Positions 25,438 through 36,664 are shown, numbered from the stretch's first letter. The stretch is DNA of 64,000 nucleotides from Planctobacterium marinum (GCF_020687805.1 NZ_JAJEWQ010000003.1:733736-797735); one strand, 5' to 3'. Translations and numbers: made by a program. The notes: a model not told the origin generated them from the letters alone.

Positions 25438-26310
25438 GTGAAGCGATTTCTCTGGCGATTTTTAACCTCTACATTGGCATTTCTGTGTTTGACACTGCGT
25501 GCCGAGCTGCCCCCACCAGAGAAAATCACCTGGTTAATTAACGATGCCCCGCCCTTTTTTATCACTCAGGGTCAACACAAACTCACCGGCATATGCGATG
25601 TGACGCTTTCTGCACTGCAACAGGCATTGCCAAACATCCAACATGAAGAGTTGATATTACCTCACACACGCATTGGCAAATATCTGGACGAAGGGCAACA
25701 CGCCTGCTTTCCCTGCATGATTAAACGCGCTCACGCCACCGACAGGGCCACCTATTCAGATGGTACAGTTGTTTACCCACCGCATGTATTAGTGCTGGCA
25801 CCACAAATTGAGAATAAAGCAGGAATCACAGGCAAGGCTGTTATCTCACTGACCCAACTACTCACGGACAACGAGTTAATCTTCGCCAGGCATGGTGGCC
25901 GGCAATTTGGTCCGTTACTGGATCAGGTATTGTCGCAACTCAGCGATAAGTCAGAGCAACTCATCTTACGCAATGAAGGAAAAAGCACAACTTCGGTGTT
26001 GCGCTTGTTACAAATACAACGGGCCGACTTTACGATTGAATATCCCGCTATCGTCAATTTTTTTAACACCACAGAACAACAGAACCTGAAGCAAGTACTA
26101 ATTGCAGAAAATCAACATCAACCTGTGGTAGGTGCTGTTGGTTGTGCAACCCATGCAGATGATAATTTTGCGCTTCGCGCACTGACCAGCATTAATGGTG
26201 CACTGCGTGATATCGTCGTCAAACCGGAATACCAACACAGTGTCAGCCGCTGGTTTACCTCCAACCAGCAGTATCAACAGTGGTATCAGGAATTAGTGGT
26301 AAAGCACTAA
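25438..26310 (+). CDS. Periplasmic substrate-binding-like protein
   Basis: The 290-residue secreted protein has a signal peptide (FLTSTLAFLCLTLRA, mature near residue 23). It has a type 2 periplasmic-binding fold similar to ABC amino-acid binding proteins (KITWLINDAPPFFITQGQHKLTGICD; LQIQRADFTIEYPAIV). No permease or ATPase lies nearby, so it may serve as a sensor or an orphan binding protein; the ligand is unknown. It starts with GTG 28 bp after xseA. Four Cys occur in the mature part, which could form disulphides. Confidence 0.75.
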   Translation: MKRFLWRFLTSTLAFLCLTLRAELPPPEKITWLINDAPPFFITQGQHKLTGICDVTLSALQQALPNIQHEELILPHTRIGKYLDEGQHACFPCMIKRAHATDRATYSDGTVVYPPHVLVLAPQIENKAGITGKAVISLTQLLTDNELIFARHGGRQFGPLLDQVLSQLSDKSEQLILRNEGKSTTSVLRLLQIQRADFTIEYPAIVNFFNTTEQQNLKQVLIAENQHQPVVGAVGCATHADDNFALRALTSINGALRDIVVKPEYQHSVSRWFTSNQQYQQWYQELVVKH

Positions 26311-26320
26311 TCAACCCGCT

Positions 26321-27166
26321 TTAACCTTGCCTGGAATATTGCAACAGTGCAATTCCGGTGAGGATAAGCAGGCCCGACAACAGCAATTGCCAGCTGATTG
26401 CTTCGCCCAACAACGCAAACCCGGCCAAAGCGGCTAATAACGGTACCGTCAACTGAGACAAACCAGCCTGCAAGCCGGTTAACCGCGGGAGCACGTAATA
26501 CCATACCGCATAACCTGCACCGGATGCCAACGCTCCGGATAAAATCGCTAATATTACGCCCTCTTGTGTCGCCCAGGACTGTGCGGTAGGCAAAAACAGT
26601 AAAAGTAAACACAAGGGCAAGGTACGCATAAAATTTGCCGTTGTATCAGCCAGCGGTTGGCGGCTGTGTGTTCCAAGGTGGGTATATAGTCCCCAGGCCG
26701 CTCCGGCAATTGCCATTAATCCAATACCGAGGGGCGACGGATTGCTGACTCCAGGCACTAACAGTACAAATAACCCCGACATGGCCAGAAGTACACTCAT
26801 CCATTGCCTGGCTGCCATTGTATGACCAGCCCTCAGATACAAAGCGATCAAAGTAAACTGTACCACACTGAACAGTACCAGTGCCCCGGTGGCCGTATCC
26901 AGTGAGACATAGGCCAGCGAGAAAAACAGGGCGTATACAAACAGGGCAACCGCACCGCGCCAGCTACCTGCTGATAGCAGCGATTGAGCGGATCTGGTGG
27001 TGGTAAAACACAACGCAATCAACAGCAGGCAAACCGCCCCGGATAACAATCTGATCTGGGTAAAATAAACAGGCTCTATCAGATTATTCGCCAGTGCAAG
27101 GCGACATAACACTGAGTTACCGGCAAAGGCCAGCAAGGCCAAAAATGTGTAAATTAAGGTGTGCAA
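26321..27166 (-). CDS. EamA/DMT-family transporter, copy 1
   Basis: The 281-residue inner-membrane protein has ten predicted helices in two EamA halves. The first begins LIYTFLALLAFAGNSVLCRLAL, and the second includes GLYTHLGTHSRQPLADTTANFM through LTVPLLAALAGFALLGEAISW. Family members export amino acids or other metabolites. The substrate here cannot be read from sequence. The start codon is TTG with GAGG 7 nt upstream. It is convergent with the binding-protein gene. Confidence 0.9.
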   Translation of the reverse strand: MHTLIYTFLALLAFAGNSVLCRLALANNLIEPVYFTQIRLLSGAVCLLLIALCFTTTRSAQSLLSAGSWRGAVALFVYALFFSLAYVSLDTATGALVLFSVVQFTLIALYLRAGHTMAARQWMSVLLAMSGLFVLLVPGVSNPSPLGIGLMAIAGAAWGLYTHLGTHSRQPLADTTANFMRTLPLCLLLLFLPTAQSWATQEGVILAILSGALASGAGYAVWYYVLPRLTGLQAGLSQLTVPLLAALAGFALLGEAISWQLLLSGLLILTGIALLQYSRQG

Positions 27167-27233
27167 TACTAAGCCTCAAAAACAAAACGGGATCATCATG
27201 ACCCCGCTTAACCGTATTTTCTTTCTCAGCTGA

Positions 27234-28673
27234 TTACTTTTTGTGGTGTTTCATCAATCGCTGACGCTTGCGGAGCTGCGATTGAGTGAGCTTGTTCTTT
27301 TTCCCTTCATACGGGTTCGCACCTTCCTTAAATTCTATTTTTATCGGTGTTCCCATCACTTTCAGAGATTTACGGAAATAATTCATCAGGTATCTTTTGT
27401 AAGAATCGGGCAAGTCTTCCACCTGATTGCCGTGTACCACGATTCTGGGGGGGTTGTACCCACCGGCATGGGCGTATTTCATTTTAACCCGGCGGCCACG
27501 CACCATCGGCGGTTGATGATCTTCTTGTGCCATTTCCATTATGCGGGTAAGCATCGAGGTATTCACCCGCTTTGTGGCTGATTTATAGGCTTCCTGTACC
27601 GATTCATACAGATGCCCCACACCAGTACCATGTAATGCAGAGATAAAATGCAATCGTGCAAAATCAATAAAGCCTAGACGAAAATCTAATTCCCGTTTAA
27701 TGTCGTCCTTAACCTTAATATCCAGCCCGTCCCACTTGTTTACCGCTAAGACTAAGGCACGCCCGGCGTTCAATACAAAGCCAAGCAGGGATAAATCCTG
27801 GTCCGAGATGCCTTCGCGGGCATCAATGACCAGTAACACCACATTCGCTTCTTCAATTGCCTGTAATGTTTTGATAACCGAAAACTTTTCTACGGCATCA
27901 CTGATTTTGCCCTTTTTACGAACCCCGGCGGTATCAATTAAAATGTAATCCTGATCTTCGCGCTGCATTGGAATATAAATACTATCACGCGTGGTACCAG
28001 GCATGTCATAAACCACAACGCGCTCTTCTCCGAGAATGCGATTGGTCAGTGTTGACTTACCAACGTTGGGTTTACCCACAATTGCCAATTTGATGGGCAA
28101 CGACTGCAATCGCGCCAGTTCCGCTTCAGCGTCCTCTTCGTCCAGTTTTACCTTTTCCGGAATGCGCATATCTGGATACTGTTCCGACATTGGCACCAAC
28201 GCGGTTTCCACCAGAGAAGCCACACCACGACCATGAGAGGCGGCAATTTGATAGACATCGCCTAATCCCAGGGAATAGAATTCTGCAGAGGCACTGTCGC
28301 CGTCTATGCCATCCACCTTATTGGCTACCAGTAAGGTTTTCTTGCCCTGAATACGCAGATGTTTAGCAATGCCCTGATCTGCCGCTGTCAGGCCAGCACG
28401 AGCGTCCACGAGAAAGATAACCACATCGGCCTCATTGACGGCCATCAGTGATTGCGAGGCCATTTCGGCATCAATCCCCTGCTCGTCACCACTGATACCA
28501 CCGGTATCAATTAGAATAAACTGCCAGCCCTGAAATTTTGCCTGACCGTATTTGCGATCACGGGTTAAGCCCGGATAATCCGCTACCAGTGCATCCCGGG
28601 TGTTAGTCAACCGGTTAAATAAAGTTGATTTCCCTACATTAGGGCGCCCTACTAAGGCGATTACTGGTAGCAT
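27234..28673 (-). CDS. der: Ribosome biogenesis GTPase Der
   Basis: Der (EngA) has two tandem G domains and acts in 50S subunit maturation. The 479-residue protein shows [19 protein letters not shown] and NKVDG in domain 1. Domain 2 has [21 protein letters not shown] and NKWDG. A KH-like C-terminal domain ends in a basic tail ([23 protein letters not shown]). All G motifs are intact. It is the last gene of the hisS-yfgM-bamB-der series, separated from bamB by a hairpin. Confidence 0.99.
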   Translation of the reverse strand: MLPVIALVGRPNVGKSTLFNRLTNTRDALVADYPGLTRDRKYGQAKFQGWQFILIDTGGISGDEQGIDAEMASQSLMAVNEADVVIFLVDARAGLTAADQGIAKHLRIQGKKTLLVANKVDGIDGDSASAEFYSLGLGDVYQIAASHGRGVASLVETALVPMSEQYPDMRIPEKVKLDEEDAEAELARLQSLPIKLAIVGKPNVGKSTLTNRILGEERVVVYDMPGTTRDSIYIPMQREDQDYILIDTAGVRKKGKISDAVEKFSVIKTLQAIEEANVVLLVIDAREGISDQDLSLLGFVLNAGRALVLAVNKWDGLDIKVKDDIKRELDFRLGFIDFARLHFISALHGTGVGHLYESVQEAYKSATKRVNTSMLTRIMEMAQEDHQPPMVRGRRVKMKYAHAGGYNPPRIVVHGNQVEDLPDSYKRYLMNYFRKSLKVMGTPIKIEFKEGANPYEGKKNKLTQSQLRKRQRLMKHHKK

Positions 28674-28737
28674 GAATAAAACTTCCTAAAATACAAAAAC
28701 CCAAAACTGGGCCGGTAATATCAATCTGTAATACAAA

Positions 28738-28757
28738 AACGGCTCTTAAGAGCCGTT
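28738..28757 (-). terminator. Terminator or attenuator between bamB and der
   Basis: A perfect 20-bp palindrome (AACGGCTCTTAAGAGCCGTT), followed on the minus strand by TTTG and T-rich sequence, lies 27 nt beyond the bamB stop. der is 65 nt further on, so readthrough or a local promoter must supply its transcription. Confidence 0.7.
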
Positions 28758-28783
28758 CGCAAACTTGTCGATTTTGGTCAGGC

Positions 28784-30040
28784 TTACGGTGTTCTGATTG
28801 CCGCGATATCGCCTTCACGCGTGACCGCATAAATGATATCACCACTGACTACCGGCTCAACGTAAACAGAATTATCTTCGTCATCACCACCAAAATTCAG
28901 ACGGGCGACAATTTCACCGGAGGCTTTGTCCAGCCAGTGCAGGAAACCATAGCGATCACCCACCACAATATAATCTGACACCGGTGTGGCGGAGGTCAAC
29001 TCCCGCTCCCGCAAAGAAGGCTGCGACCAGCGTTCAATACCGTTGCGTCTGTCCAGCGCATAAACCTGACTACTGGCGTCAACTACGTACAGTAAATTGC
29101 CATCGATGGTCATGCGGCGATAAGAACGATATTCACGTTTCCACAATACCCGACCAGAGCGCAGTTCCACCGCTGCCAGCGTGCCGTTGTAGGATACAAC
29201 ATAAACAATACCGCCGAACACCAATGTCTGGCTGTCGATATCCACCAGGCGTTCCAGTTCAGTAGCCCCGGTTGCAGCTGCAACGGTTTGTTCCCACAAC
29301 ACCTGACCATTTTCAATCAGCACCACGGCCACTTTACCGCTTGCCGTGCCCACAATAGCACCACCACTGGAGATCGAAGGTTGCGCGACACCACGCAATG
29401 TCAGTGTCGGTACTTCTGATTCATAAATCCAGCGCTGCTCGCCGGTTTCCGCATCCAGCGCATGCATGACGCCGGCTCCGGTATTAACTACAACGACACC
29501 TTCGTCAACAGCCGGAGAAGCCAATACTTCACCTTTGACTTTGGATTGCCAGGCAACCTTACCGGTGTCAACGTCAATGGCGAACACCAGTCCATTTTCG
29601 CTACCCAGAAAAACCTTTTGATAGGCCGCCGTGATACCACCAGACAAGCGCGCTGAAATGCCGTCCGCCCAAAGCTGTGTTACCGAACTGAACATGCCTT
29701 CATCGCGATAATCCGCCAGATCAATTTTCCATAACTGCTTGCCACTTGTTTCGTCGAACGCTTTAACTATGCCCTGACGACTGGCAGCAAATACCTTGTT
29801 GTAAGCAACAACCGGCGTCAGTCTGGAAAAATAATAATCAACGCCATCGCCGACTGAATCATCCCAGACGATGGCAGGCTTAAAACGTTCATTGATAGGT
29901 TTGAGTTCCCGAACTTCTGCTTCTTTGTCGTCTTCAAACCAGGTGGTCGGGTCCATCCAGGTGGGAATAACAGAACAGCCAGCCAGATTGCTCAGCAATA
30001 CCAGCAGCGCCACTCTGCTCACAATTTTTTTAACAGTCAT
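28784..30040 (-). CDS. bamB: Outer-membrane assembly lipoprotein BamB
   Basis: BamB is the beta-propeller lipoprotein of the BAM complex, assisting BamA in inserting outer-membrane proteins. The 418-residue protein has a lipoprotein signal (LLVLLSNLAGCSVIP, lipobox NLAGC). Eight PQQ/WD-like blades follow, with recurring motifs such as ETGKQLWKIDL, DTGKVAWQSKV, ETGEQRWIYES, RSGRVLWKREY and RNGIERWSQPS. The gene starts 2 bp after yfgM and is co-transcribed with it. Confidence 0.97.
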   Translation of the reverse strand: MTVKKIVSRVALLVLLSNLAGCSVIPTWMDPTTWFEDDKEAEVRELKPINERFKPAIVWDDSVGDGVDYYFSRLTPVVAYNKVFAASRQGIVKAFDETSGKQLWKIDLADYRDEGMFSSVTQLWADGISARLSGGITAAYQKVFLGSENGLVFAIDVDTGKVAWQSKVKGEVLASPAVDEGVVVVNTGAGVMHALDAETGEQRWIYESEVPTLTLRGVAQPSISSGGAIVGTASGKVAVVLIENGQVLWEQTVAAATGATELERLVDIDSQTLVFGGIVYVVSYNGTLAAVELRSGRVLWKREYRSYRRMTIDGNLLYVVDASSQVYALDRRNGIERWSQPSLRERELTSATPVSDYIVVGDRYGFLHWLDKASGEIVARLNFGGDDEDNSVYVEPVVSGDIIYAVTREGDIAAIRTP

Positions 30041-30042
30041 AC

Positions 30043-30669
30043 TTAACTACTTACTTTTGCGTTGAGATGATCTATCTTCATTTGAATCAGAGTTGGATTG
30101 CCATCCGTTAGCTCCAATGCTTTGCTGTAGCTTTCCTGCGCTTCGTTATACAGCGACTGCTTTGCCAACACGTCACCTTTAACGGTGTAAGCCTGAGCCT
30201 GAAACGCTTCAGAGCTAACTTTGTCTAAGGTCGCCTTAGCGGCATCGTATTTTTCCAGTTCGCCCTGAACGCGGGCCAGGCGCAATAACGCCAAATCCTG
30301 AATGGCGACATCTGCAACATTATCGGCGGCCCACTGCAGTTGTTTTTCAGCTTCCGCCAAATCATCGTGTTCAACCGCCACCTTGGCCAGTTGTAAGGCC
30401 GCCATAACCGCATAAGTGGTGTCTTTATTGGCATCGATAAATTGCGTTAGCACAGAAGTATCGGTTTCGTTGGCAGCCAGGGCATCCATCGCCACATTGT
30501 AGGCGTCGTTTGCCTGTTCCTGTGCCTGTAACTGTTGACCGTTATAAAAGCGCCAACCCCACAAACCACCAAGACCTAATGCGGCACCAACGATAATTGG
30601 AATACCGTTCTCTTTCCAAAACTTCTTAATGGCTTCGATTTGTTCTTCTTCTGTACTGAAATGATCCAT
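30043..30669 (-). CDS. yfgM: YfgM-family tetratricopeptide membrane protein
   Basis: YfgM is an ancillary subunit of the SecYEG translocon that links it to periplasmic chaperones. The 208-residue protein has a short cytoplasmic N-terminus (STEEEQIEAIKKFWKENG), one membrane helix (about 21-41) and a periplasmic TPR domain. The TPRs include ALAANETDTSVLTQFI, LLRLARVQGELEKYDAAKATLD and SLYNEAQESYSKALEL. It is tightly coupled to bamB and lies 42 bp after hisS. Confidence 0.94.
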   Translation of the reverse strand: MDHFSTEEEQIEAIKKFWKENGIPIIVGAALGLGGLWGWRFYNGQQLQAQEQANDAYNVAMDALAANETDTSVLTQFIDANKDTTYAVMAALQLAKVAVEHDDLAEAEKQLQWAADNVADVAIQDLALLRLARVQGELEKYDAAKATLDKVSSEAFQAQAYTVKGDVLAKQSLYNEAQESYSKALELTDGNPTLIQMKIDHLNAKVSS

Positions 30670-30711
30670 CAGTGTCCTCTGATTAAATTTCGTATGCTAA
30701 TCTGGCCTTAA

Positions 30712-31986
30712 TTAAACCAGCTTTAATTCTAAATTCTGTTGCAAATCTGCCTGAGCTACTTCTTCTTGTTGCCCATCTGACAAGGATTTTACAATCACTT
30801 TTTGATTTTCCAGTTCCTGCTCACCGACGATAATGGCAAATCTGGCATTAACTTTATCAGCGCGTTTCATTTGCTTCTTAAAGTTACCACCCCCCATGTG
30901 GGTTTGTATGCGATGTTCAGGAAACGCGTTCCGAAGGGTTTCGGCAAGCGTAATATTAAAAAGTTCCGCTTTTTCCCCCATGGCCGCCAAATAGATGTCG
31001 GTAGGTGGATTAATGGTATCCGGTTCAACGCGTTCTGCCAGGATCAAAGCCAGACGCTCCATCCCCAACGCAAAACCCACTGCCGGGCTGCTTTTTCCGC
31101 CCAGTTGTTCCACCAGGCCATCATACCGACCTCCGGCACAGACTGTACCCTGCGCACCCAGAGTATCGGTTACCCACTCAAACACAGTGCGGTTGTAATA
31201 ATCCAGACCTCTGACCAGGGTAGGGTTTACGCGATATTCAATGCCATAGGCATCCAGGCGAGCCTGTACTGCGCTGAAATGCTGTTGTGACGCTTCATCC
31301 AGATACTGGTGCAACGAAGGTGCATCGGATAGCAAGGCCTGTATATCAGGATTTTTGCTGTCCAGAATTCTCAAGGGGTTGGAATCTAAGCGACGCAAAC
31401 TATCTTCATCAAGCTTGTCTTTGTGGCCACTTAAATAGTCCACCAGTGCCTGTTTGTAATTTTCGCGGGCTTCGTTAGAGCCAAGTGAATTGATTTCCAA
31501 CCGGACATCATCGGCGATGCCAAATTCTCGCCACAATTTTGCTGCAACAGCGATAACTTCCGCGTCCGCATCGGCCGATTCAAAACCATAGGTTTCAATG
31601 CCAAACTGGTGGAATTGTCGGTAACGGCCTTTTTGCGGGCGTTCATGGCGAAACATCGGGCCCATGTACCAAATTTTTTGTTGCTGATTATAAAGTAAAC
31701 CATGCTGATTACCGGCTCTGACACAACAGGCAGTGCCTTCGGGGCGCAATGTCAGACTGTCACCATTGCGATCGTCAAAGGTGTACATTTCCTTTTCTAC
31801 GATATCGGTAACTTCACCAATTGACCGCTTAAACAGATCCGTACTCTCCACAATCGGCGTACGGATTTCCTGATAACCATAACTGTTAGCAGCGGCTCTC
31901 AGCTTAGCTTCGATCCACTGCCACAAGCCAGACTGCTCTGGTAAACAGTCATTCATTCCACGTACGGCTTGTATCGTTTTACTCAC
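30712..31986 (-). CDS. hisS: Histidyl-tRNA synthetase HisS
   Basis: HisS charges tRNA-His. The 424-residue class II synthetase has [13 protein letters not shown] at the N-terminus. Motif 2 is [20 protein letters not shown] with [20 protein letters not shown]. The histidine-A motif is [15 protein letters not shown], and motif 3 is [16 protein letters not shown]. The anticodon-binding domain follows from about residue 330. It starts with GTG. Confidence 0.99.
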   Translation of the reverse strand: MSKTIQAVRGMNDCLPEQSGLWQWIEAKLRAAANSYGYQEIRTPIVESTDLFKRSIGEVTDIVEKEMYTFDDRNGDSLTLRPEGTACCVRAGNQHGLLYNQQQKIWYMGPMFRHERPQKGRYRQFHQFGIETYGFESADADAEVIAVAAKLWREFGIADDVRLEINSLGSNEARENYKQALVDYLSGHKDKLDEDSLRRLDSNPLRILDSKNPDIQALLSDAPSLHQYLDEASQQHFSAVQARLDAYGIEYRVNPTLVRGLDYYNRTVFEWVTDTLGAQGTVCAGGRYDGLVEQLGGKSSPAVGFALGMERLALILAERVEPDTINPPTDIYLAAMGEKAELFNITLAETLRNAFPEHRIQTHMGGGNFKKQMKRADKVNARFAIIVGEQELENQKVIVKSLSDGQQEEVAQADLQQNLELKLV

Positions 31987-32085
31987 GGCTTACTTCTCAA
32001 ACTCAATTTGCGACTTAAAAGCCCGGCATTATAGGCCTTCCGGCATCAAACAACAATGACTGAATCTTTGTTGTGGCTTTTAAAC

Positions 32086-33207
32086 TCAGGATTGCACCTC
32101 AGTGGTAGGGATTTTATTATTTTCATCCAAAATGGCGGCTTTAGCACGGATCCGCTTTTCCAGCTGATCCACCAGGTCATCGTTAGCCAGACGCTCACGC
32201 TGACGCTTGCCGTCCAGGTAAAAACCACTCATATTGCGTGCACCGGTCAACCCTAAATCGGAAACCTCAGCTTCACCCGGACCATTCACCACGCAGCCAA
32301 TAATGGAAACATCCATGGGTGTCAGAATATCCTCCAGGCGTTCCTCCAGTGCATTAACGGTACCAATAACATCGAATTCCTGCCGCGAACAACTGGGACA
32401 GGCGATAAAATTGATGCCGCGAGAACGAATTCGCAGAGACTTTAAAATATCGAAGCCCACTTTAATTTCTTCCACCGGATCGGCTGCCAAAGAAATGCGA
32501 ATGGTATCGCCGATACCCTCAGCCAGCAGCATACCCAGCCCCACAGCACTTTTTACGGCGCCGGCGCGAAAGCCACCTGCTTCGGTAATACCCAGGTGCA
32601 GGGGTTGTTCAATGCGCTGTGCCAGTATGCGATAGGCACCAACCGCCAGAAAAACATCTGACGCTTTAACACTCACCTTAAACTGGGAAAAATTGAGCTT
32701 ATCCAGAATGTCTACATGGCGCATCGCTGACTCCACCAACGCTTCCGGTGTGGGCTCGCCGTATTTTTCCTGTATGTCTTTTTCCAGTGAGCCGGCGTTA
32801 ACGCCGATTCGGATCGGAATATTTTTGTCTCTTGCGGTTTCAACAACCGCCTTGATACGTTCCATGTTGCCAATATTACCCGGATTAATACGCAGACAGT
32901 CCACGCCGTATTCGGCTACTTTCAGGGCAATACGGTAGTCAAAATGAATATCAGCCACCAGAGGCACTGATACTTGTTGTTTTATCTGCCTGAAAGCCTC
33001 GGCCGCGTCCATAGTAGGCACAGAGACTCTGACTATTTCACCGCCAACGGCCACGATACGATTGATTTGCGCCACCGTTGCCGCCACATCTGTGGTGGGT
33101 GTATTAGTCATGCTTTGAACCGCAATTGGCGCGCCATCGCCAACAGGTACATTGCCGACATTGATGCGGGTGGATTTTCTGCGTTTAATGGGAGATTCAG
33201 CATTCAT
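32086..33207 (-). CDS. ispG: (E)-4-hydroxy-3-methylbut-2-enyl-diphosphate synthase IspG
   Basis: IspG (GcpE) reduces MEcPP to HMBPP in the MEP isoprenoid pathway and needs a [4Fe-4S] cluster. The 373-residue protein has the TIM-barrel half ([41 protein letters not shown]). The C-terminal cluster domain has [15 protein letters not shown] and [16 protein letters not shown], supplying the three Cys and one Glu. Its ATG overlaps the rodZ stop (ATGA). Confidence 0.99.
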   Translation of the reverse strand: MNAESPIKRRKSTRINVGNVPVGDGAPIAVQSMTNTPTTDVAATVAQINRIVAVGGEIVRVSVPTMDAAEAFRQIKQQVSVPLVADIHFDYRIALKVAEYGVDCLRINPGNIGNMERIKAVVETARDKNIPIRIGVNAGSLEKDIQEKYGEPTPEALVESAMRHVDILDKLNFSQFKVSVKASDVFLAVGAYRILAQRIEQPLHLGITEAGGFRAGAVKSAVGLGMLLAEGIGDTIRISLAADPVEEIKVGFDILKSLRIRSRGINFIACPSCSRQEFDVIGTVNALEERLEDILTPMDVSIIGCVVNGPGEAEVSDLGLTGARNMSGFYLDGKRQRERLANDDLVDQLEKRIRAKAAILDENNKIPTTEVQS

Positions 33208-34355
33208 GAACTCGACTCTCCTATTGTGAAAGTAGCGGTGCGGCCCGCCGGGAATGAACTCATATCATAAGGTTCGCCATCGACGGTAAGTGTAACCGCC
33301 TGCGGCGCCCCCAGTTTTACTTCAAAGGGTGGAATACCGCTTACCGGCATCACCCGACCGGCGGACTTAATGCCATAAGCAATGGCTTCACCGGTGGCAT
33401 CCACCAGATTCATCCAACAATCTTCGGTGAAGGTAAATACTAACTCCACCTCGGTGCCACTCATTGTCAATACCGCAGATTCTTCCGTACCGGCTGCGGA
33501 AACAACGCCTTCATCAGTCTGGTTGATATCATCACTATATTGCCCGGATAGCCCATCCACAACAGGCGCAGGGCTTGCTTCCGGTGCCGTGGTCATTACA
33601 TCGTTACTGGTATCGGGCACAGCGGTAGTCATCGGGTTATTTGCTGTAACTGTTGCTGAAGAGTCATCCTGAATTTCAGCGGGAGCTGCCCCGGCTGTGC
33701 CTGTATCTTCACCTGTTTCGACATCTTCGACGGGTGACGCTTCTGTCATATCGGACTGCGTTGTGTCAAAGGTCGTTGCGCTACTGATTTCAGGCTGTTC
33801 TTCAGGCAATTCTGGCTCAGATGTATTGGGTGTTAAATCACGCTCGTTAAAACGCTCTTTCTCAGTTACGCCCGGGGCAACAGACTCGGCTGAGACAGGT
33901 TGTACTGTTTCCAATTCCGTCGCCGTGTCTGATACCTGCACATCACTGCTACCGGGCTGCTGAAACCACCACACGACCGCCATTGCGATAATAATAAAAA
34001 GAATAAAATAGCTAAACATCATCAGGCGGGCATCACTGGCCTGATGAGCGACTTTTTGGGAAAAGCTCTGTAGTTTCGCCGGTTGCTTTCCGGGATTTGC
34101 CAACTCATCGAATTCAGCCAGCAATGGCTCAGGTGCTAAATCCAGAAAACGCGCATACAATCGGATATAACCCCGGGTAAACGTCATGGAAATAGAATGA
34201 TCAATTACATCACTTTCCAGGTCAGCGATCACCGAAGGTCTCAAATGTAACTTATCAGCCACTTCGTCAATACTCAGATGACGCGCTTCGCGACAAGATT
34301 TAAGTTTTAAACCAGGTGCGGGAAGACGTGGGTCTTCCTGAATTTCTTCTGCCAT
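33204..34355 (-). CDS. rodZ: Cell-shape protein RodZ
   Basis: RodZ anchors MreB filaments to the elongasome. The 383-residue protein has an N-terminal helix-turn-helix domain (about 14-90, [32 protein letters not shown]) that binds MreB. It has one transmembrane helix (111-131), a long Thr/Ser/Glu/Asp-rich periplasmic linker (about 135-295), and a C-terminal DUF4115 beta domain ([30 protein letters not shown]). It is longer than E. coli RodZ (337) because of the linker. Confidence 0.97.
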   Translation of the reverse strand: MAEEIQEDPRLPAPGLKLKSCREARHLSIDEVADKLHLRPSVIADLESDVIDHSISMTFTRGYIRLYARFLDLAPEPLLAEFDELANPGKQPAKLQSFSQKVAHQASDARLMMFSYFILFIIIAMAVVWWFQQPGSSDVQVSDTATELETVQPVSAESVAPGVTEKERFNERDLTPNTSEPELPEEQPEISSATTFDTTQSDMTEASPVEDVETGEDTGTAGAAPAEIQDDSSATVTANNPMTTAVPDTSNDVMTTAPEASPAPVVDGLSGQYSDDINQTDEGVVSAAGTEESAVLTMSGTEVELVFTFTEDCWMNLVDATGEAIAYGIKSAGRVMPVSGIPPFEVKLGAPQAVTLTVDGEPYDMSSFPAGRTATFTIGESSS

Positions 34356-34375
34356 AAATGCCCAAATTCTATGTG

Positions 34376-35347
34376 TTAATTAGGGTTTGAAACGATTAAT
34401 CGTTGCCCTATTGATAAACCTGACACGTCACTAATGCGGTTCCACTCCACCAGCGACTGAACTCTCACGTCATAAATGCGGGAAACCTGGTATAAGGTCT
34501 CGCCCTTTTTTAAGACATGGTAGAGAATACCAGCATTAGCCACTTCTGTTGTCTTTGCTGTTTCCGGCACCGCGCCACCAGACACCAGTGCCGGAGTCAG
34601 AATAATAGTTCGAGGCTGCCCGACTCTGTCCGGGTACAAGGTTTGCAGCATATCTGCATATCCTTGAGCAATATTGGCATTACCCAGGCCATTTTCAATC
34701 TCAATGGCCAGATTTAGTGTATCAGCTGTCACCGGTACCACTTTTTCATATTGGCGATAGGCTATTTTTGCTTCCTGCCATTGTTGTTTGGCAATCAGCA
34801 ACTCCACCAGCATGTACCAGCTCCGGGCCCGGCCAGGTTGATGTTGCAACGCACTGCGCAGATAATCCATCGCCTCAGATGTTTTGCCCTGTCGATGACT
34901 GCAAATGGCGAGGTTTTCATAACTCTCGGCGGCGCGATTGTAACTTTTAATATTAACCGCTTTTAGCAAGTTTTCTTTGGCTTCGCGGTACTCACCTACT
35001 TCACATAAAAACGCACCATAGGAATTGATCAGGTCCGGATTATTTTTGTCCAGATGCATAGCCTGTTCGTAATATTGCCGGGCAATTTCCCACTCAGACA
35101 CCTGTTGATAATAGTAGCCCAGGGCGAAATGCACATCGCCTAGTCGCGGTGCAAACTCTAACGCTTTATCAAGATTGGTTTTAGCCTGCACATAATTGCC
35201 GTTTTTCAGGTAAGTTAACCCCAGTGAAACCCGGGTTTTAGCCGCTTCTATCTGGTTAACTCCCTGAGCCGCTGGCACAGATGAAGTGGTGGTTTGGCTG
35301 GCACATCCAGCCAAAAGCATCATGGATAGCAATACTATGGTGCGCAT
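34376..35347 (-). CDS. pilW: Type IV pilus biogenesis protein PilW/PilF with C-terminal LysM
   Basis: PilW/PilF is an outer-membrane lipoprotein pilotin that assembles the PilQ secretin. The 323-residue product has a lipoprotein signal (TIVLLSMMLLAGCASQ) and TPR repeats (ARTRVSLGLTYLKNGNYVQAKTNLDKALEFAP; HFALGYYYQQVSEWEIARQYYEQAMHLDK; AGEYREAKENLLKA). It also has a C-terminal LysM domain (YHVLKKGETLYQVSRIYDVRVQSLVEWN, about 273-320). PilF of E. coli and Pseudomonas type ends after the TPRs at about 250 residues, so the peptidoglycan-binding LysM is an extension. Confidence 0.9.
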   Translation of the reverse strand: MRTIVLLSMMLLAGCASQTTTSSVPAAQGVNQIEAAKTRVSLGLTYLKNGNYVQAKTNLDKALEFAPRLGDVHFALGYYYQQVSEWEIARQYYEQAMHLDKNNPDLINSYGAFLCEVGEYREAKENLLKAVNIKSYNRAAESYENLAICSHRQGKTSEAMDYLRSALQHQPGRARSWYMLVELLIAKQQWQEAKIAYRQYEKVVPVTADTLNLAIEIENGLGNANIAQGYADMLQTLYPDRVGQPRTIILTPALVSGGAVPETAKTTEVANAGILYHVLKKGETLYQVSRIYDVRVQSLVEWNRISDVSGLSIGQRLIVSNPN

Positions 35348-35369
35348 TGTGATTCGCTTTTAATTGTTT

Positions 35370-36506
35370 TTAGTTGAGCCTGACTTCAATACTTTCACCC
35401 TTCATGCGTTTTTTCAACATACGTTTGGTGCGATCGACAACATCACCCACCAGTTGGCCGCAGGCAGCATCAATGTCGTCGCCCCGGGTTTTGCGCACTA
35501 CCACAGTATAGCCATGACCCATCAGCACTTTCGAAAAACGATCTATCCGCGAATTGCTGCTTCGGGTATACGGCGATCCCGGATACGGGTTAAAGGGGAT
35601 CAGATTAATTTTGCAGGGGGTACTCTTCATTAACTGCGCGAGTTCCTCAGCCTGTTCCATGCTGTCATTGATGCCATTTAGCATCACATACTCAACGGTT
35701 ACCTTACCGCGATTAGCGTTGGATTTTTGTAAATAGCGCCTTACCCCGGCTAAAAATTCCGCTATCGGATATTTTTTGTTTACCGGAACAATTTCATCGC
35801 GCAACAAATCATTAGGTGCATGCAGTGAAATGGCCAATGCCACATCAATTTGATCGCCCAGTTTATCCAACGCAGGGACGACCCCCGAGGTACTCAGGGT
35901 GACCCGTCGTTTAGACAAACCAAACCCCAGGTCGTCCAGCATGATATCCATAGCGGGTACCACATTTTTCAGGTTAAGCAGAGGCTCGCCCATCCCCATC
36001 ATGACCACATTGGTCACAGGGCGCTCGTTTGTATCCGGCGACAAACCGATGAATTTAGCGACACGCCATACCTGTCCGATAATTTCAGACACGGTTAAGT
36101 TGCGGTTAAATCCCTGCTGCGCCGTTGAGCAAAAGGTACATTCCAGGGCGCAACCCACCTGTGAAGAGACACACAAAGTGGCTCTGTCTTCTTCCGGTAT
36201 CCAAACTGATTCCACTTCCTGGCCACCTTTGAGCAGCAAGGCAAATTTAATGGTGCCGTCTGTGGCTTGCTGGAAAGTGCTGATTTCTGGCGCCACAATC
36301 TCACATCGCGCCTGCAGCTTAGCACGCAGGTTTTTGTTCAGGTTGGTCATTTTGGAGAAATCATCTTCGCCCTGCTGATAGATCCATTTCATCAGTTGAT
36401 CCGCACGGAAGGGCTTTTCTCCGATTTCTGCGAAAAACTCACGCAAAGACTTCCTGTCAAAATCCAACAAGTTTACTTTTTCTTCGCTGACGCTTTTCAC
36501 TGTCAT
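35370..36506 (-). CDS. rlmN: Dual-specificity 23S rRNA/tRNA methyltransferase RlmN
   Basis: RlmN is a radical-SAM enzyme that methylates C2 of A2503 in 23S rRNA and A37 in some tRNAs. The 378-residue protein carries [22 protein letters not shown] (CxxxCxxC, the [4Fe-4S] site), [12 protein letters not shown], and a C-terminal region with [15 protein letters not shown] (the second essential Cys region). An N-terminal HhH-like accessory domain is present. It lies upstream of pilW with a 22-bp gap. Confidence 0.98.
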   Translation of the reverse strand: MTVKSVSEEKVNLLDFDRKSLREFFAEIGEKPFRADQLMKWIYQQGEDDFSKMTNLNKNLRAKLQARCEIVAPEISTFQQATDGTIKFALLLKGGQEVESVWIPEEDRATLCVSSQVGCALECTFCSTAQQGFNRNLTVSEIIGQVWRVAKFIGLSPDTNERPVTNVVMMGMGEPLLNLKNVVPAMDIMLDDLGFGLSKRRVTLSTSGVVPALDKLGDQIDVALAISLHAPNDLLRDEIVPVNKKYPIAEFLAGVRRYLQKSNANRGKVTVEYVMLNGINDSMEQAEELAQLMKSTPCKINLIPFNPYPGSPYTRSSNSRIDRFSKVLMGHGYTVVVRKTRGDDIDAACGQLVGDVVDRTKRMLKKRMKGESIEVRLN

Positions 36507-36604
36507 TAATTACTACCTCAACAAAAACCACTGACAAATTTAAAATGCCAGTATTGTATATTTTTCAACCTTCTCTTGCCATGAGTTAATCACAGAGGCA
36601 AGAA

Positions 36605-36626
36605 AAAGGGAGCCAAGGCTCCCTTT
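36605..36626 (-). terminator. Terminator of ndk
   Basis: A 10-bp stem AAAGGGAGCC / GGCTCCCTTT is followed by TTTCT on the minus strand, 38 nt past the ndk stop. It separates ndk from rlmN, which must have its own promoter in 36507-36600. Confidence 0.8.
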
Positions 36627-36664
36627 CACAATGCAAAGAACTACCTGAGGTAGTTCTTAAAATC

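Noticed and set aside
30802-31290. 162-codon antisense frame within hisS
   Set aside because: It is a shadow of the hisS coding sequence; hisS is intact with all synthetase motifs.
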